64,000 bases of DNA from Bimastos eiseni (GCA_959347315.1 OY365807.1:8094415-8158414); one strand, 5' to 3'; shown: positions 12,007 through 23,479, counted from the first letter of the stretch. Notes: generated by a model from the letters alone, not told the origin. Made by a program: numbers and translations.

Positions 12007-12142
12007 GTGTCAGGCTGTTGTTAGCGACACCGGTTGCTGCCATATACGCATCTTCAACAAGACCAGACACATCTTTCAAATATGGTTTACTGGTCTTGCT
12101 TCACATAGCAACTCAATGCCAATCATAACAACAGCCTGTCAC
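12007..12142. repeat. Long inverted repeat enclosing the SECIS-like hairpin
   Basis: Arms at 12007-12023 and 12126-12142 are complementary at 16 of 17 positions (GTGTCAGGCTGTTGTTA against TAACAACAGCCTGTCAC). They flank the SECIS core and could form a basal helix, or could be the termini of a small palindromic element from which the SECIS arose. Confidence 0.7.
12054..12104 (-). promoter_or_regulatory. Candidate SECIS element of SEPHS2
   Basis: On the minus strand the core reads GTGA, then an 11-bp helix (AGCAAGACCAG with CTGGTCTTGTT, one G.U), then a GA forming the other side of the quartet. The apical loop starts T-AAA, putting the invariant AA about 12 nt after the TGA as in eukaryotic SECIS elements. 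A further 5-bp mini-stem (CATAT/ATGTG) in the apex fits the type 2 form. It directs Sec insertion at UGA. It lies 1.44 kb past the SEPHS2 stop on the same strand, so a long 3' UTR (or a spliced one) is needed; potential AATAAA signals occur earlier, for example at 13197-13202. It is embedded in a longer inverted repeat that would extend helix I. Confidence 0.75.
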
Positions 12143-13546
12143 ACACGTCAGATGGCATTAGATAGTGCTCAGTCCACACTGCTCACATGTGGAGAGCACT
12201 GTCCGAGGCGGTTCTTGAACATGCCAACACATCAACACTGTCTCCATACTGCAATCTAAAGAACAAGTAGACACTGATAACAAGCAACCAGACAAATCGT
12301 TCGCACCTCACAAACAAGGGCAAAACGGGATAAACATATTTATACGCAAACACTGATTCTATGAACTTAATTAAAGCTCGTCTATGAACACCAAGAAATG
12401 ACTTTTCTCTTGATATGCAGATTTATTTACACTAACACCGTTTGCTCCCACATTGAAAAATCATGTTTACAAATTTTAAACAAACCATCAAACTTCTTAA
12501 CTGGAATCTATTCAACCCCATACAGCTTTGCCCTTCAATATAATTTAGTAAAGGTGTGGCAAAATATTTGTTATCCATCAAGTCATGTTGGGAAAATAAC
12601 AGCATAAACAGTTGCCAAAATTCTGAATCACAAAAATAAATTTTTATTTAATAATATAACGACGAGAGTGTATTAAAGGTGATGGAAACTAATGCTGTTC
12701 ACCATTAAAGTTATTAGTGAGATATTGGAAAGACAGTTTGAAATAATGGCAGTGCATTGACAACCAATTGACAGCAAATTATAAAAACAACAGAATAACA
12801 AAATGAAGAAATGGAAGTTTCGACACCTGGGAACAGTTTCTGCAAGTTAACAAAACAAGTATAGAAAAGAATGGATTCTATAGCCAGAAAACATCCAAGA
12901 GATTGCTGGCCTAAGATCTGAAGCCATATTGTATAACTTTCAGAGCTACTATTCAATTAAACACCATATTAGTGGCGGCAGTTGCCGCTGGCCTTGAAAA
13001 TTTAGTACGCAATTTTAAACTGTAATTTAAAAGCAAAATGAAAACAGAACGTTTTTAAACAGAAAATATTCAATTATCATCCGCTACACAAAGCGTGTAA
13101 TCCTGAGTCGAAAATATCAATAGGCCTACACCATAACTTAATAAGTACTAAATAAGTATGTTCTGAATTTACAAATCATTTGTTTAAATATTTTAATTTA
13201 TTTTATTTTGTTAAAGATTGCTGTTGAAATATTTTTGATTTTATATCTTTTTTGGGACGCAATTGCGTATTTTGCGTCCATGCAGCGCCGCCACTACACC
13301 ATATTGAACTTTAAGACAGGACCAGAACAAGTGGACAGCGGAGAGAATGACAGAGTAGCAGAAAGACTCCGACCGAACATTCAAAAAGACTTAAGAACCT
13401 CTCAGAAGCAGTATTTGCACTAATTACTATTCATAGCAGTGGTGTTCAAAGGTGGGTAAACGATTCTAGTGAACTCGTGTAAAAATCTGACAAAAGAAGA
13501 AAACAATTGGAACGTGTTCAAGCTCTTAAACAAACCAAGAAACGTC

Positions 13547-14847
13547 TTAGGCTGATTTTGATTTGTCCATGTCTCCACCCGCCCCTACCGCTTCTTTATC
13601 CACTTCACCGGTGACCTCAAGGATTTTAGGATTATCGCTGATGACCGCTAAGCGATTGCCGCTCTCTACTCTTCCAATGACCCATGCTGGAAAGCCATCC
13701 AGACCTTGAAGCTCTCGACAGAAATCGCCTGCGTCCTCCTTTGCCATGGCAATTAACAGACCTCCTGTTGCCAATAACAATAACTTTTATAAATTCTGAA
13801 ATATCTTGCAATACACGAAGTCGGAAATGTCATGAATGAATTGAAAGTGAATCCATTTGTGGTCAGAAATGAGAGTGCTATATATGCTGACATGGGTACG
13901 TCCTCAATGATAAAGAAGTTGCTAACTATTAGGTTGTGAGCTCTGAAGATTTATATATTTAAATGGCGTTTAGCGATAACCAAATGGGTGAACAGAGGAC
14001 ATCACAGAGACAATGTAATTAGATATATCTGCATAGAAACATAGATTTCCTTTGGCAGACCATATTAGTCATCATTTACTGCAACTTCACGTCCAATATC
14101 TGCCTACTATGAAAACACTTCTAGAGATTCCTGAATAAACCGACAACACCTGACTTAACAGCTCTATAATTTATAACATCAAGCCTTCTCGATAGTTGGG
14201 CCCTCTAGGCGGAATCGGCTCCTGCTTCCGCTATGATTACTACCCCGGAGTAATCTACCAGTTTATTTTACGAAATCCTCGAGTCCTTTCTGTCTGGGTT
14301 TTAACTAGCTGGGTTTGGAGCGCCTCTGAGTAGGCTTTCTGAAGGTGCACCATAAAAATTTCCGGAATGAATGAATAAATAAAACTGACGACAAGAGGAA
14401 AAATCCACTTAATACGTTGAGGCCATACCAGATGTTTCGGCTGAATATCCCTGATGAAGAGCAGAGATCCTTCCACAGGCCTTAGCAATGGCAGTCATGT
14501 TGGCAATGATAGGCAAGACATCAATCACAAAGGACACTTCCTCCTTCTGCGCAGTTGCAAGATTCTTGGCATGACCCAGCAGACCAAAGCCGGTCACATC
14601 GGTTGCGCAGTGTGCCTTGTACTTGTGCATCAACTTAGCGCCTAAGAGAAAACCAAAGCAGACGCAACTGAGTATCTTGCTAGCCAACATCGTTAATGAC
14701 AAGGAAATCCGTAAAATCAGTAGTTTTAGCTAATCAATAGTTTAAGCTAATCAGTAGTTTAAGGTTGAAAACTAGTTAACAAGACTAAAAAAGTGGACGA
14801 TGATAACAAAATTTATGGAATAAAATCATTCACTGGTCTCAACCAAT

Positions 14848-14893
<46 letters not shown>

Positions 14894-17800
14894 CATAAAT
14901 GAAGACGAATAAAAGAGCTTGCCATTTCTGTTGAGTCTTGCCATTGATGCCATTGCTCTCTCGTATCCCTTCTTAACGTCATCTGCAGTGACAACATCAC
15001 TGATGCGTGACCACTTCTCTGGTTCCTCCAGCCACAGGTGCGCATTGACCGCGATCTGTGTTCCCAAAGGTTTAGTCAGCACCAGAACATCGCCTGGCAG
15101 AGCACCATCTGGCCTATAACATATACAGGCAGAATTGGAGATTTCTCAACTGACTAGCAGCTATACATTGAATAGTGCAAACACTGCCAAGTATACAGCG
15201 CAAAGTTCTTCATTGGCCTAAACTTGGTTGCTTCCAGAGAGGTCACTATGAAGTGTACACTGTACAGAAACAATGATCTGGAAGGTACTGCCCATCAAAA
15301 TCCATAGTTCGGAATATATAGCAAACCTTTCAAGAAGAAATTGACGTTTATACACTCTGACAACATCAAGCTACTATTAGCAAATATTCGGTGTATAATT
15401 ACCTAGTTCTTTAAAAACATTTCTATAACAATGCTAACAATAGTAGTAATAATTCACAGTGGTCCATTTAGTTAGCATGCTGGATCAGTGACCAAAACGA
15501 TTGCAGGTTAAATCCTGTCATGGGGACTTCATGTAACGACCCTCAGCAAATAGTTTGTGCACAATGTTTTGTCACCAACAGCGTAATTTGGCATTAGCAT
15601 CAACCGAGAGAGAGGCCTTATAAAGGAAGAGCTGAAAAGAAAACGACAAATGCAGCAACGCACCAGTCCCAACCACTACAAATCCAACACCCTGGATTTC
15701 ATCCAGTGCCGCACATAACAGGAATCGAATTCCTACCCAAGTTCCACTAATTAAGAGAGATAAAGGTTGTGCTAGCCTTTCATTTGAATTGAATGAAAGT
15801 AACAACAGATAACTTTCCAAACCAATTTCATTTGTTTGCATAAATGTTGCTATTAAAATGAAAATGTGTCAATATTATTATTTTATTTTCAATACAAGAG
15901 AGTTGTGCAGTCATACATGATCATTTCATCTGGTGTGCAGACGGATGATGCCACTCCCCCGATTGTCATCCATGGATTGAGGACTGTCTGACCCCCAGTA
16001 ATAGTTGTCTCAGCCTCCTGTGCCAAATCCTGTAGAAGAAAACAGAAAAAATCTAAAGGCTCGGCCATTCAAGTCGCAACTGCATTAAACTGCTTTATCT
16101 AGTCAAACATTCAATTTGAAGATTAAACAGTCATTAGAAAGCTGGCAAATTTAAAACTAGTTTTAAGAACATCTCCCTTTGTTCAAGGCTTCCATACCAA
16201 CACTTGGTGGGCACAACTTGCACTCAATGAAATGTACCTCTACCAAAATTCAGCTTAAATGAATACATATCAATAACAAAATTGTGAAAAGACCATATTA
16301 GGGCACGGACTGATCACTTGTCTCATGAGCTTCAGAAATTGGGTTTCTAGTTAATAATTAATTATTCTTACATAAAAATTAATTTCCAATCAGTGTGGCT
16401 TCAACCAAGTCTGCCTTCTTATCATAGTTACACATATGAACACTGAGAGATCGAACAGAGAAGACCTGAGAGCTATACATGCAGTACATAAGAGAGATAA
16501 AGGTCGTACTAGCCTTAAATCCTTTCATGATGAGTGGAATAATTATATCTCTTTCCTTCTCCGACAGCTTATCACAGACCCCAAGAAGCATCAACATGTT
16601 GTCACAGTCAACAACTCCCATTGCGTACAGATCGCTCAACACATTGGCACACGTTATCTTTCCCTGAACCACAATCAACCAAACCGCTATGTTCACACAC
16701 CAGTATCACTGGCTTAGCTCTTGGAGCAATGCTTTTGCTATGCAATGATTAGCATGACAACTGGATTCAGCAAAATCTAACCCTGCAATTCTTGCTTTAA
16801 ACCTACAATATTCTACACTGATGAACAATTAAAACAGCGAGCACGCAGAAATTCTGTTTAAAAAATAATGCTTCTTTCAACTCCAAAATACACCTAATGT
16901 CAAATTTCACTAATTTCGCAATCGTGGATGTAGATTGCGATCGCAAAATGAAACATATTCCCAACTTTCAAGTTTAATATCTCCAGAACTACCCCACTTG
17001 TATATGAGCAATGAATGCTAGCTGCCATACAGATCTCCCGGAAACATTTCAGTTGCCTGAGACCAGATGGGTGGCTGTGAATTGGCCTTTAATTACCCTG
17101 GGCACAGCTCGACAGCGGGCGGTGGGTCTAATTTGGATTGCCTGCCTAGGATTAGTCCTCAACTACATGTAGACATCTCCTACAGAGCAAGTGTTTTGCT
17201 TGTATCACAACAATAGCAGTAGCAGTAGGTCTATCTTTTGGAACCAAACATCTTGGGAAACACAATGAAATAATCGGCAAAATAATCAGCGATCGGCAAT
17301 GAATAATCGGCATAATCGGCAAAAAGTGATATCGGTAAAGCTCTAGGCACTAAACAAATAAACCACATATGTACTACATTCCACAAGCCGACCAACTTAC
17401 CATTACGTATGGATCATCAACCAATGGATAGAAGAAGTCCGTTGTTTGAACCAGAGATAACTTGCCGTGACGCAACGGCATCACACTCGAGTCAAGACCG
17501 ATTCCTATAAAAATAATCACTCAAGGATCAAATTGAGTCATGTAAAAGAGTTAAGCACAGGACAAACAAGAAATCCCACTTGTTTTCTTATCTCCATTTA
17601 CTAGAGAACCCCAACTCTTTTTAGTTTCTTCATAGTTTAATTCACAGCACTTCAAAGTATAAGAAACTATAATTGTTGATATGGTGCACAAAATCAAACT
17701 CTCGCCTCACTCGGAAAATTCAAACGAGTTGTCAGCCTACTAGATTATGCTGATTGTAACAATAGAATGTATAAAATCAAAAAGCCCAAGGCTCTTCGCA

Positions 17801-18286
17801 AGAAGAAAAAACAAGTTGCAAGTTTCACATAAATTCGTGGATGACACTGCAAAAAGTATGCCATTAAAACTAATTTTTAATTCGCCACTTGTTTCGTGTG
17901 CACCACTAGGATACTCTGAAACAGAAACTTTTAGTATTTTTGCGTGTGCCTGCGACATGTAAAGAAAATTAGCATCGATTGGTCAAGCAACGGTTATTAG
18001 AAAAATGAAGCGACTTATTTGAATAATGCTCATGAAGATCAGTTTCTACGAATCTATGAATGAACTAGAGTAAGAACCTACCGATTTGTGGCAAGGCAGG
18101 CTGTTGTACGCTGGATTGCTGCCCAGGGTTGTGGTCTTGTTGCTTCAGTCCCTCCAGCAGTTTGAGCAGAACTGACTGAGGGACCTTGCAACCTCATCCT
18201 TTCAGAACGGACAGCCGAGACAGCCGAAACCCAGCGTCCAAACCGACAGCCACAGGATCAAAGGGCGGAATTAACTCACGGTTCAT
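13547..18286 (-). CDS. SEPHS2: Selenophosphate synthetase 2, selenoprotein with in-frame UGA, 7 exons
   Basis: Makes selenophosphate from selenide and ATP, the Se donor for Sec-tRNA synthesis; cytosolic. Exons on the minus strand: 18082-18286, 17401-17504, 16514-16663, 15917-16029, 14923-15113, 14429-14641, 13547-13764. They total 1194 nt, 397 residues with phases closing throughout; animal SEPHS1/2 are about 390-450. The ATG at 18286 follows an in-frame stop. Residues 28-36 read LKG-U-GCKVP, with TGA (18194-18196, codon 31) exactly where SEPHS2 has Sec and SEPHS1 has Thr or another residue; the catalytic Lys follows. Further landmarks: [91 protein letters not shown]. Introns 3 and 5 start with GC, not GT. 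A SECIS-like hairpin lies downstream at 12054-12104. If the TGA were read as stop the product would be only 30 residues, yet conservation continues for 366 more. Confidence 0.95.
14255..14375 (+). mobile_element. CR1/L2 3' terminus in SEPHS2 intron 6
   Basis: GGAGCGCCTCTGAGTAGG ... GGTGCACCATAAAAAT followed by AATGAATGAATAAAT, the shared 3' hairpin and ATGA-type tail of the local non-LTR family. Confidence 0.65.
14850..14890. repeat. (GA)n microsatellite in SEPHS2 intron 5
   Basis: About 40 bp of pure GA just inside the intron, about 30 nt past the GC donor at 14921-14922. Confidence 0.95.
18194..18196 (-). other. SEPHS2: Selenocysteine UGA codon of SEPHS2 (codon 31)
   Basis: Read on the minus strand the codons are GGA TGA GGT TGC AAG, giving G-U-G-C-K, the conserved selenophosphate synthetase active-site loop. 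Coding similarity is strong on both sides, so this is recoding and not a nonsense mutation. Confidence 0.93.
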
Positions 18287-18872
18287 TTCTGCTTCCTTCA
18301 GTCGGATTCAATAATTTTAAGTCAGAACCCAATGAAACTTTTAATATAACTGTAATACGGAACAAAACTTATAATAACGCCTATTGGAACTAACACGTTA
18401 CCATCAACGCGAAGAACCAACGGAAAGTCAATGAATATTCATGATAAAGTCCGGCAGAACAGCCGCTTTAAAAATTGTCAGCCGATTCTTTCTAACCTGA
18501 TTAGTTCTGATGTCGGCTAACTTGGCTTATTGGATAATAACAGGCTGTCAAGGACCAATATAATATGCCAAGGACCTTGATAATCTACTAGCAGATTTCA
18601 ACTTTAAAAGACAGAGAATACCCGTTGACAGACACATTTTTATACTTACTGGCAAGAAAAAAATGTGTGAAAGGTTTTAAGAAAGTTTGCCACGAATGCA
18701 ATTGAATTGAGGCATTTTAAAAATGCGCAAGCATCTACTCTACCCCCTCTGACCCAATCTGGATTATGTTTTGGACAATCTCTCTGACTCCATACATGCC
18801 TCCCACGGATGAATATTATTTATGATCATGCTATTAAGCCTGCATTCTACCATTAGACAAAAGCCGGGCGAC

Positions 18873-18897
18873 CACGTGATATGCCTTCGAGCACGTG
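18873..18897. promoter_or_regulatory. Paired CACGTG E-boxes between divergent genes
   Basis: Two perfect CACGTG palindromes at 18873-18878 and 18892-18897, 19 bp apart, lie in the 2-kb space between SEPHS2 (minus) and the unrecognised plus-strand gene. Such sites bind USF/MITF/TFE-type bHLH-Zip factors. Their position about 0.6 kb upstream of SEPHS2 and about 0.1 kb before a strong plus-strand splice donor suggests a divergent promoter. Function is inferred from position only. Confidence 0.4.
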
Positions 18898-18899
18898 CT

Positions 18900-18997
18900 A
18901 TTGGAGTGAAGGCAACGTCGTTCGTTTCTCAGCCGATACTCAGAGGTTGGTCGCTAGAAAGAGTTTAAAGGGCGCGAGATCTGGGTTTTATTTGTCT
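18900..18997 (+). other. Possible 5' non-coding exon of the 630-residue protein gene
   Basis: A near-perfect donor (TTTGTCT|gtaagttc, GT at 18998) has no nearby minus-strand use. It pairs plausibly with an acceptor ending at 20303 (gtctatag), 13 nt before the ATG of the large plus-strand ORF. The 5' boundary is arbitrary; no transcript evidence. Confidence 0.3.
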
Positions 18998-20303
18998 GTA
19001 AGTTCATTTCGTAAATTTTCAGGTCTGCCAGTTCGGTAATATTTCGAATTTTTATTAGCACTTATATAGCTCTTTGGTTAGTCTTCCGAATTGGCGCTTA
19101 CTCTGATAACACGGAGTAAGGAGTACCCAACATAAATATCCCTTCAATGGATGTAGTTATGACACCTAGGCTTTTCAAAACCAAATTGACCCTCGTTTTA
19201 TACCTCAAGTCGGTGATGTGTCGTTTAGAGTGTAATTAACAAATTCTTAAAAAACTGTCCGTTGGAAAACTAGTATACGGGCTCTGAACTTGTCCAACAG
19301 AGGGCAGAGGGGGGTGTACAGAGGGGCTGGGGACCTGACAAAGGGGCCAGTTGGATATCTGGTTTTGTCAAAAATAAAAAATTAGAGGTTACTAAAATTT
19401 GTTGCAGTCACCAGGGGAGCCACAAACAGCTGGTTGGGAACTGGTCCCTTTGTAGTGGTGCCACCAGTTAGAATCTGTTGACCATTAGTGATTCATTCAT
19501 TTCTAACATTTATATATGCGATCCTACAAATTACATTAACACTTACATAGCACCCCTATTACACAGAGAAGCTCCCAACTCCAGCTAAACAGAACAAACA
19601 GTCTGAAGATGAATAAAAAAAGAGAAATAAGGCCCTGGGAATATGGCAACATTCCAGGTTGAGGGCCCACCACCCAGAAACCCTGACTGCCCAGTCAGAT
19701 GAACTGGGTTTTGGTTCAACTAAGCCATAGCCACTTAGACATCAAGGCCTCGAGGCTCCAATGATTGAGCTCATAACTGGTTACTCACTTGCAGCCAGAG
19801 GCGGAGAGCCTCATAACTCATTAGTGCCAAATGACATATATAGGATCTTCTCAAAGGTGTTCATTGATTGGTAATAGACCTATATATAATTATTGGCAGG
19901 GAAAACAGAATAGGCGGGTTAGATACCGCTAGCATCATAAGGTTGACTTAGCCTTCCACTCCCTAGAGCCATGATAAATTCATCACCAGTAGGATGGGTC
20001 GTCGCCTAACAGACTGCCATATAGGTGTAAAAATTAACTCCTGCTTAACTTTGTTATCATGTGTTCCTACTATTTCATGTAATCATTCTGCGATTCGTTG
20101 AATTGAATAAACGAATATTAATATAGACTTTGGTGAATGTAAATGCCGCCCCCCCCCCACTAAGAACTAGACTGGAGTGCTTCTGTTGCTGCGTAGGATT
20201 TATTTTATAGGCTGCTTCTATATGTGTGCCAGAAAGCCTTTTCTTTGATGCTAGAGACTGATAGATGATGATGTTGGTTGATAGCAGGGAAAGGCGTCTA
20301 TAG

Positions 20304-20381
20304 ATGCTGACCTTCCATGTTTTCCACTGGAAAAGAACCTGCTGCAGAGGAGCTTCCCATCCAGTCATCCTCATCTTTTGA
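20304..20381 (+). other. Overlapping upstream ORF, about 25 codons
   Basis: ATG at 20304, directly after the acceptor AG and 13 nt upstream of the main ATG, opens a short frame that runs past the main start before a TGA. If transcribed as modelled it would dampen initiation at 20317 or force leaky scanning. Confidence 0.35.
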
Positions 20382-22209
20382 TGACAGCATTGCTCCTAAC
20401 TCCTCTGACATCTGTTCAGGAGGAATTGATCCTTCAGAAGTATGCCTCATCGATCTAACAGGAGCTGCTTGCAAAATCAGTTCCTCTTCAGAGTTCACCT
20501 CAAGGGAACTTGGTGGACAGGGAACCAGACATCTCGATGTGAATGTGAATATGTGGCCTTTGGGAACTAACATGAACTGCACAAAGACAATAGGTCAGAG
20601 TTCAACAGATATTCCAGGTCAGAGTTTAGTCAATGGTGTAATTCAGGGCCATTTCCCGTTGGAGTACTCCATCTGCATGACTGCGGGTCAGATGGAACTG
20701 GCATTGAAACAAAGGCTTTTGGCAGATAAAACAAACGATGATCTTGGTGCACATATTGAAAATCATGAGGATAGGGGGGAAAATAATGCATTGCAAATGG
20801 AAAAGACTGCATTGCGAATAGAAGAGAGAGATGACAGCACAATTCAGAGGGGGTGTCTTGGAAAAACTTCTGACGCCGATCAAACGAAAACCCCTGTAGG
20901 ACGAAGATTTTCCATGCAAGCAGAAGTCGGGTCAGATAGTTCGTGTGATGACTTGCTTTCAAGGAAAACTGAAGATGTCCACTATTACCAGAGCAATCCT
21001 CATTGTGTTTTTGCAGAAGCTGCAACCAACTGCAATCATCAACAACCATTGTCTTCGGTTGACTACTCCAGCATAACAAGACACATGATGCTTGTAATGG
21101 ATGACTCACTAAGGTCTTACAATGATGCCTTATATCAGTGTGCAATTAATGATGTAGACTTCATTGCATGTTCTCAATGTGAACACAAATCCATTGTACC
21201 AGAGCAACCAGAGCACCTGGAAGCTGTTCCAGTACAGAGACCAATGTTCCTCTGGCAGTACCTATATCCTGCATCATTGAACACATCGGTGTCATGGTCA
21301 ACTGAATGTGTCCAAGACAAAGGATGGCATCAATCTTCACCTGGTTCCTTCGTGCATTGCCAATCTCTGCCCATTTCCTCTGCAGCCACTGATGCCTCAA
21401 CAAAGACAGGTGCTTCTAACTACCTAATCTCCAAAGCACCAACAACATCGCCAGTGCCTGATCGTGATCATCTGTTCAAAGGTTGTGCCACATCTGCTGC
21501 TGAAGATGCTGTGAAATCTGCCCCTGCAATGTTTTGCCCTGTCTCTGCTCCCTCAGCATCCAGTCTTACGATTGGAGCTCTTTCACAGATGGGGTCAGAA
21601 GTCCACGACCATCAGCTGAACATGACACCTTTTTCAAGTCCTTATGGAACGGGTGAAGCGGACCACGAAGGTTCCAACAAAAGACGTTCATCGTTGGAGA
21701 ACCCATTTCGGTCTCCACGTAGAGAATTCTTGAAGAAGACTGCTGAGAAAAGGAAGGCATTGCTCTGCAGCACTGTCGATGTATATGGCCACAATCAACC
21801 TCGATGTTATGGTCCACCTGTCAATAATAATCGGCCAAACGTCGTTCAGTCACATTTAAACAATCCGCCAATCACCCGTCAGACACCTCTTAACACCCAG
21901 GCAGTGATCTGTCCATCATCTCCGAGTCAACCGATGAGCAGCATCCCGTCACCAGTGCATGACCTCTCTAAAAGCAGTCTTCCAATACCTTCCCCTTCCA
22001 GTTCATCGTCTCATAGGGGGCCTGGGCACGAGTGCCCGAATATGATCCAATGCACTACATGTGTGCTGGCTTTTAGTCGACAACTGGCACTGGCACTGGC
22101 ATCTGAGGTGATGTGTCGCAGGTCAGCAACAGCCAGTTGTTCACGGATTCGTTCCAAGCGACAGGATGACAAAGATAAGAACAAACTACATCCTTTGCAG
22201 AGAAGCTGA
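20317..22209 (+). CDS. Unrecognised 630-residue Ser/Thr/Pro-rich protein
   Basis: A continuous 1893-nt ORF, far longer than chance in this DNA. I do not recognise the family. The protein looks largely disordered, acidic at the N-terminus and Ser/Thr/Pro-rich. Blocks that look more constrained: a possible amphipathic helix at about residues 120-140 (MTAGQMELALKQRLLADKT); a basic patch at about 450-480 (KRRSSLENPFRSPRREFLKK) resembling a kinase or CDK target and nuclear localisation region; a Pro/Ser-rich stretch near 540-570; and a C-terminal Cys-containing helix (CPNMIQCTTCVLAFSRQLAL) before a basic tail. The ATG at 20317 follows an in-frame TGA. A splice acceptor at 20302-20303 suggests that the exon joins a 5' non-coding exon, and an overlapping short upstream ORF starts at 20304. 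No membrane segment or signal peptide. A single large coding exon among split neighbours could reflect retroposition, but no poly(A) tract is evident. Confidence 0.72.
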   Translation: MFSTGKEPAAEELPIQSSSSFDDSIAPNSSDICSGGIDPSEVCLIDLTGAACKISSSSEFTSRELGGQGTRHLDVNVNMWPLGTNMNCTKTIGQSSTDIPGQSLVNGVIQGHFPLEYSICMTAGQMELALKQRLLADKTNDDLGAHIENHEDRGENNALQMEKTALRIEERDDSTIQRGCLGKTSDADQTKTPVGRRFSMQAEVGSDSSCDDLLSRKTEDVHYYQSNPHCVFAEAATNCNHQQPLSSVDYSSITRHMMLVMDDSLRSYNDALYQCAINDVDFIACSQCEHKSIVPEQPEHLEAVPVQRPMFLWQYLYPASLNTSVSWSTECVQDKGWHQSSPGSFVHCQSLPISSAATDASTKTGASNYLISKAPTTSPVPDRDHLFKGCATSAAEDAVKSAPAMFCPVSAPSASSLTIGALSQMGSEVHDHQLNMTPFSSPYGTGEADHEGSNKRRSSLENPFRSPRREFLKKTAEKRKALLCSTVDVYGHNQPRCYGPPVNNNRPNVVQSHLNNPPITRQTPLNTQAVICPSSPSQPMSSIPSPVHDLSKSSLPIPSPSSSSSHRGPGHECPNMIQCTTCVLAFSRQLALALASEVMCRRSATASCSRIRSKRQDDKDKNKLHPLQRS

Positions 22210-22504
22210 AGATGCAGCTGTGAGGTCTACTTGTTCTGCAAATAACAGTTTATATTTTTTAAATTTCAGTTACTTAATGGATTCTTTTTTGAGTAATTAT
22301 CAGTTCAATGTGTTGTAATTCTGCAGGTGTGACTTTTTGTTCCAATTTGTTCGATTTCATAAACAAGCCTACCACGAATTTTGTGTGACTTTGCACCATG
22401 CACAAAGATCCATTCACTTAAACAAATTCTGTGCATTGTTGTTCAAAATATAATTTGCGATGGAAATGTCCATTGTGGGAGTTCGGTTGTGTAGCTGGAA
22501 ATAA

Positions 22505-22695
22505 GCAATGACATCTCTGTATATACATCGCCCCAACACTACATTAAAAAAATTAGTTCTCTTGGTTTCTTTCACAATTATGCAGTATCGAGCCTTTTCT
22601 GTGGTAGGCCCATGGATATGGAATGGTTTTCCTCTAGAGCAGTGTATACACTTCTGGACACTACCTGAAATTTTTCTCAATAAACTTTAAACTGT
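22505..22695 (+). pseudogene. CR1/L2 ORF2 C-terminal remnant
   Basis: QYRAFSVVGPWIWNGFP is the conserved C-terminal block of CR1/L2 ORF2 (…RAFSVxGPxLWNxLP). AATAAA at 22678 may be used by the upstream gene. Confidence 0.65.
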
Positions 22696-23479
22696 TGCTT
22701 TTGGGATCTCCAGTTTCACTGAAAGGGTGCTATATAACTTCGTGAAAGAAATACCCGCTACACTGATGCATAGCTGTTGTGTACCCAATCTTCAAATAAC
22801 TACAGCTTTGAGTGGCAAGGAAGCAGTGTGCATTTGGCCACTGGGAAGAGATTTCGTACAGATGACTGCCAGGACTAACTTCAGAAGATCAAACAGATGA
22901 CTCAAACAAGAAGCTGACATTTGACATATATATATATGGTAAGAATGTATTTTCCAAGTATAAATATAAAATAATTGCGAACATGTCTAAAGTAAGTGTT
23001 CAAAACTAGACGAGTTATTCAATTTTCTCAGGACGACATAACAAATTAATACGCTTCGAGATAGTTCTAAATCTTGTACCTGGCTATCTCGAAGGCATAA
23101 AATCACTAAAAATCTCGATTAAAATTTTAAATGATGACAAAATTAACACATCTAGCAAACAATCACTTTGGAAATAAATACAAAAAACATGATTCCACGC
23201 CCGTCTCCATTTGAACTCCGAAGCAGACCAATCGAAGGACTCCACATTTCGTTGTCATGGCAACAATGCAAACCGTAACATCCTGCAGATAAAGTTACAC
23301 CAACTTGGACATGTTAAATTATACCATAATTTGACACTTCTACACAATTTCCCATAAAAGCAAAACTCATAAACCACTAACAAATCTTCTCAATAAGATC
23401 AGGAACATGTCTGCAGAATCGTGCAAGTAGGAATGACCCGCCTCCTGAGATGCACGTTTCATCAATTCAAAAGGACCCA

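Larger units (their letters stand above)
11551..13546. other. Convergent 3' flanks of CCDC51 and SEPHS2
   Basis: AT-rich non-coding DNA between the two stop codons. It holds a + strand AATAAA at 11992, several minus-strand AATAAA matches (12422-12427, 12645-12650, 13197-13202) and the SECIS candidate. I see no other gene; the short ORFs here have no recognisable similarity. Confidence 0.6.

Noticed and set aside
13431..13434. ATGA on the minus strand near the SEPHS2 stop as SECIS start
   Set aside because: No helix of adequate length and no correctly spaced AA; the 12054-12104 hairpin is far better.
20298..21145. Minus-strand frames opposite the 630-residue protein
   Set aside because: Shadows of the plus-strand ORF; no splice or similarity support.
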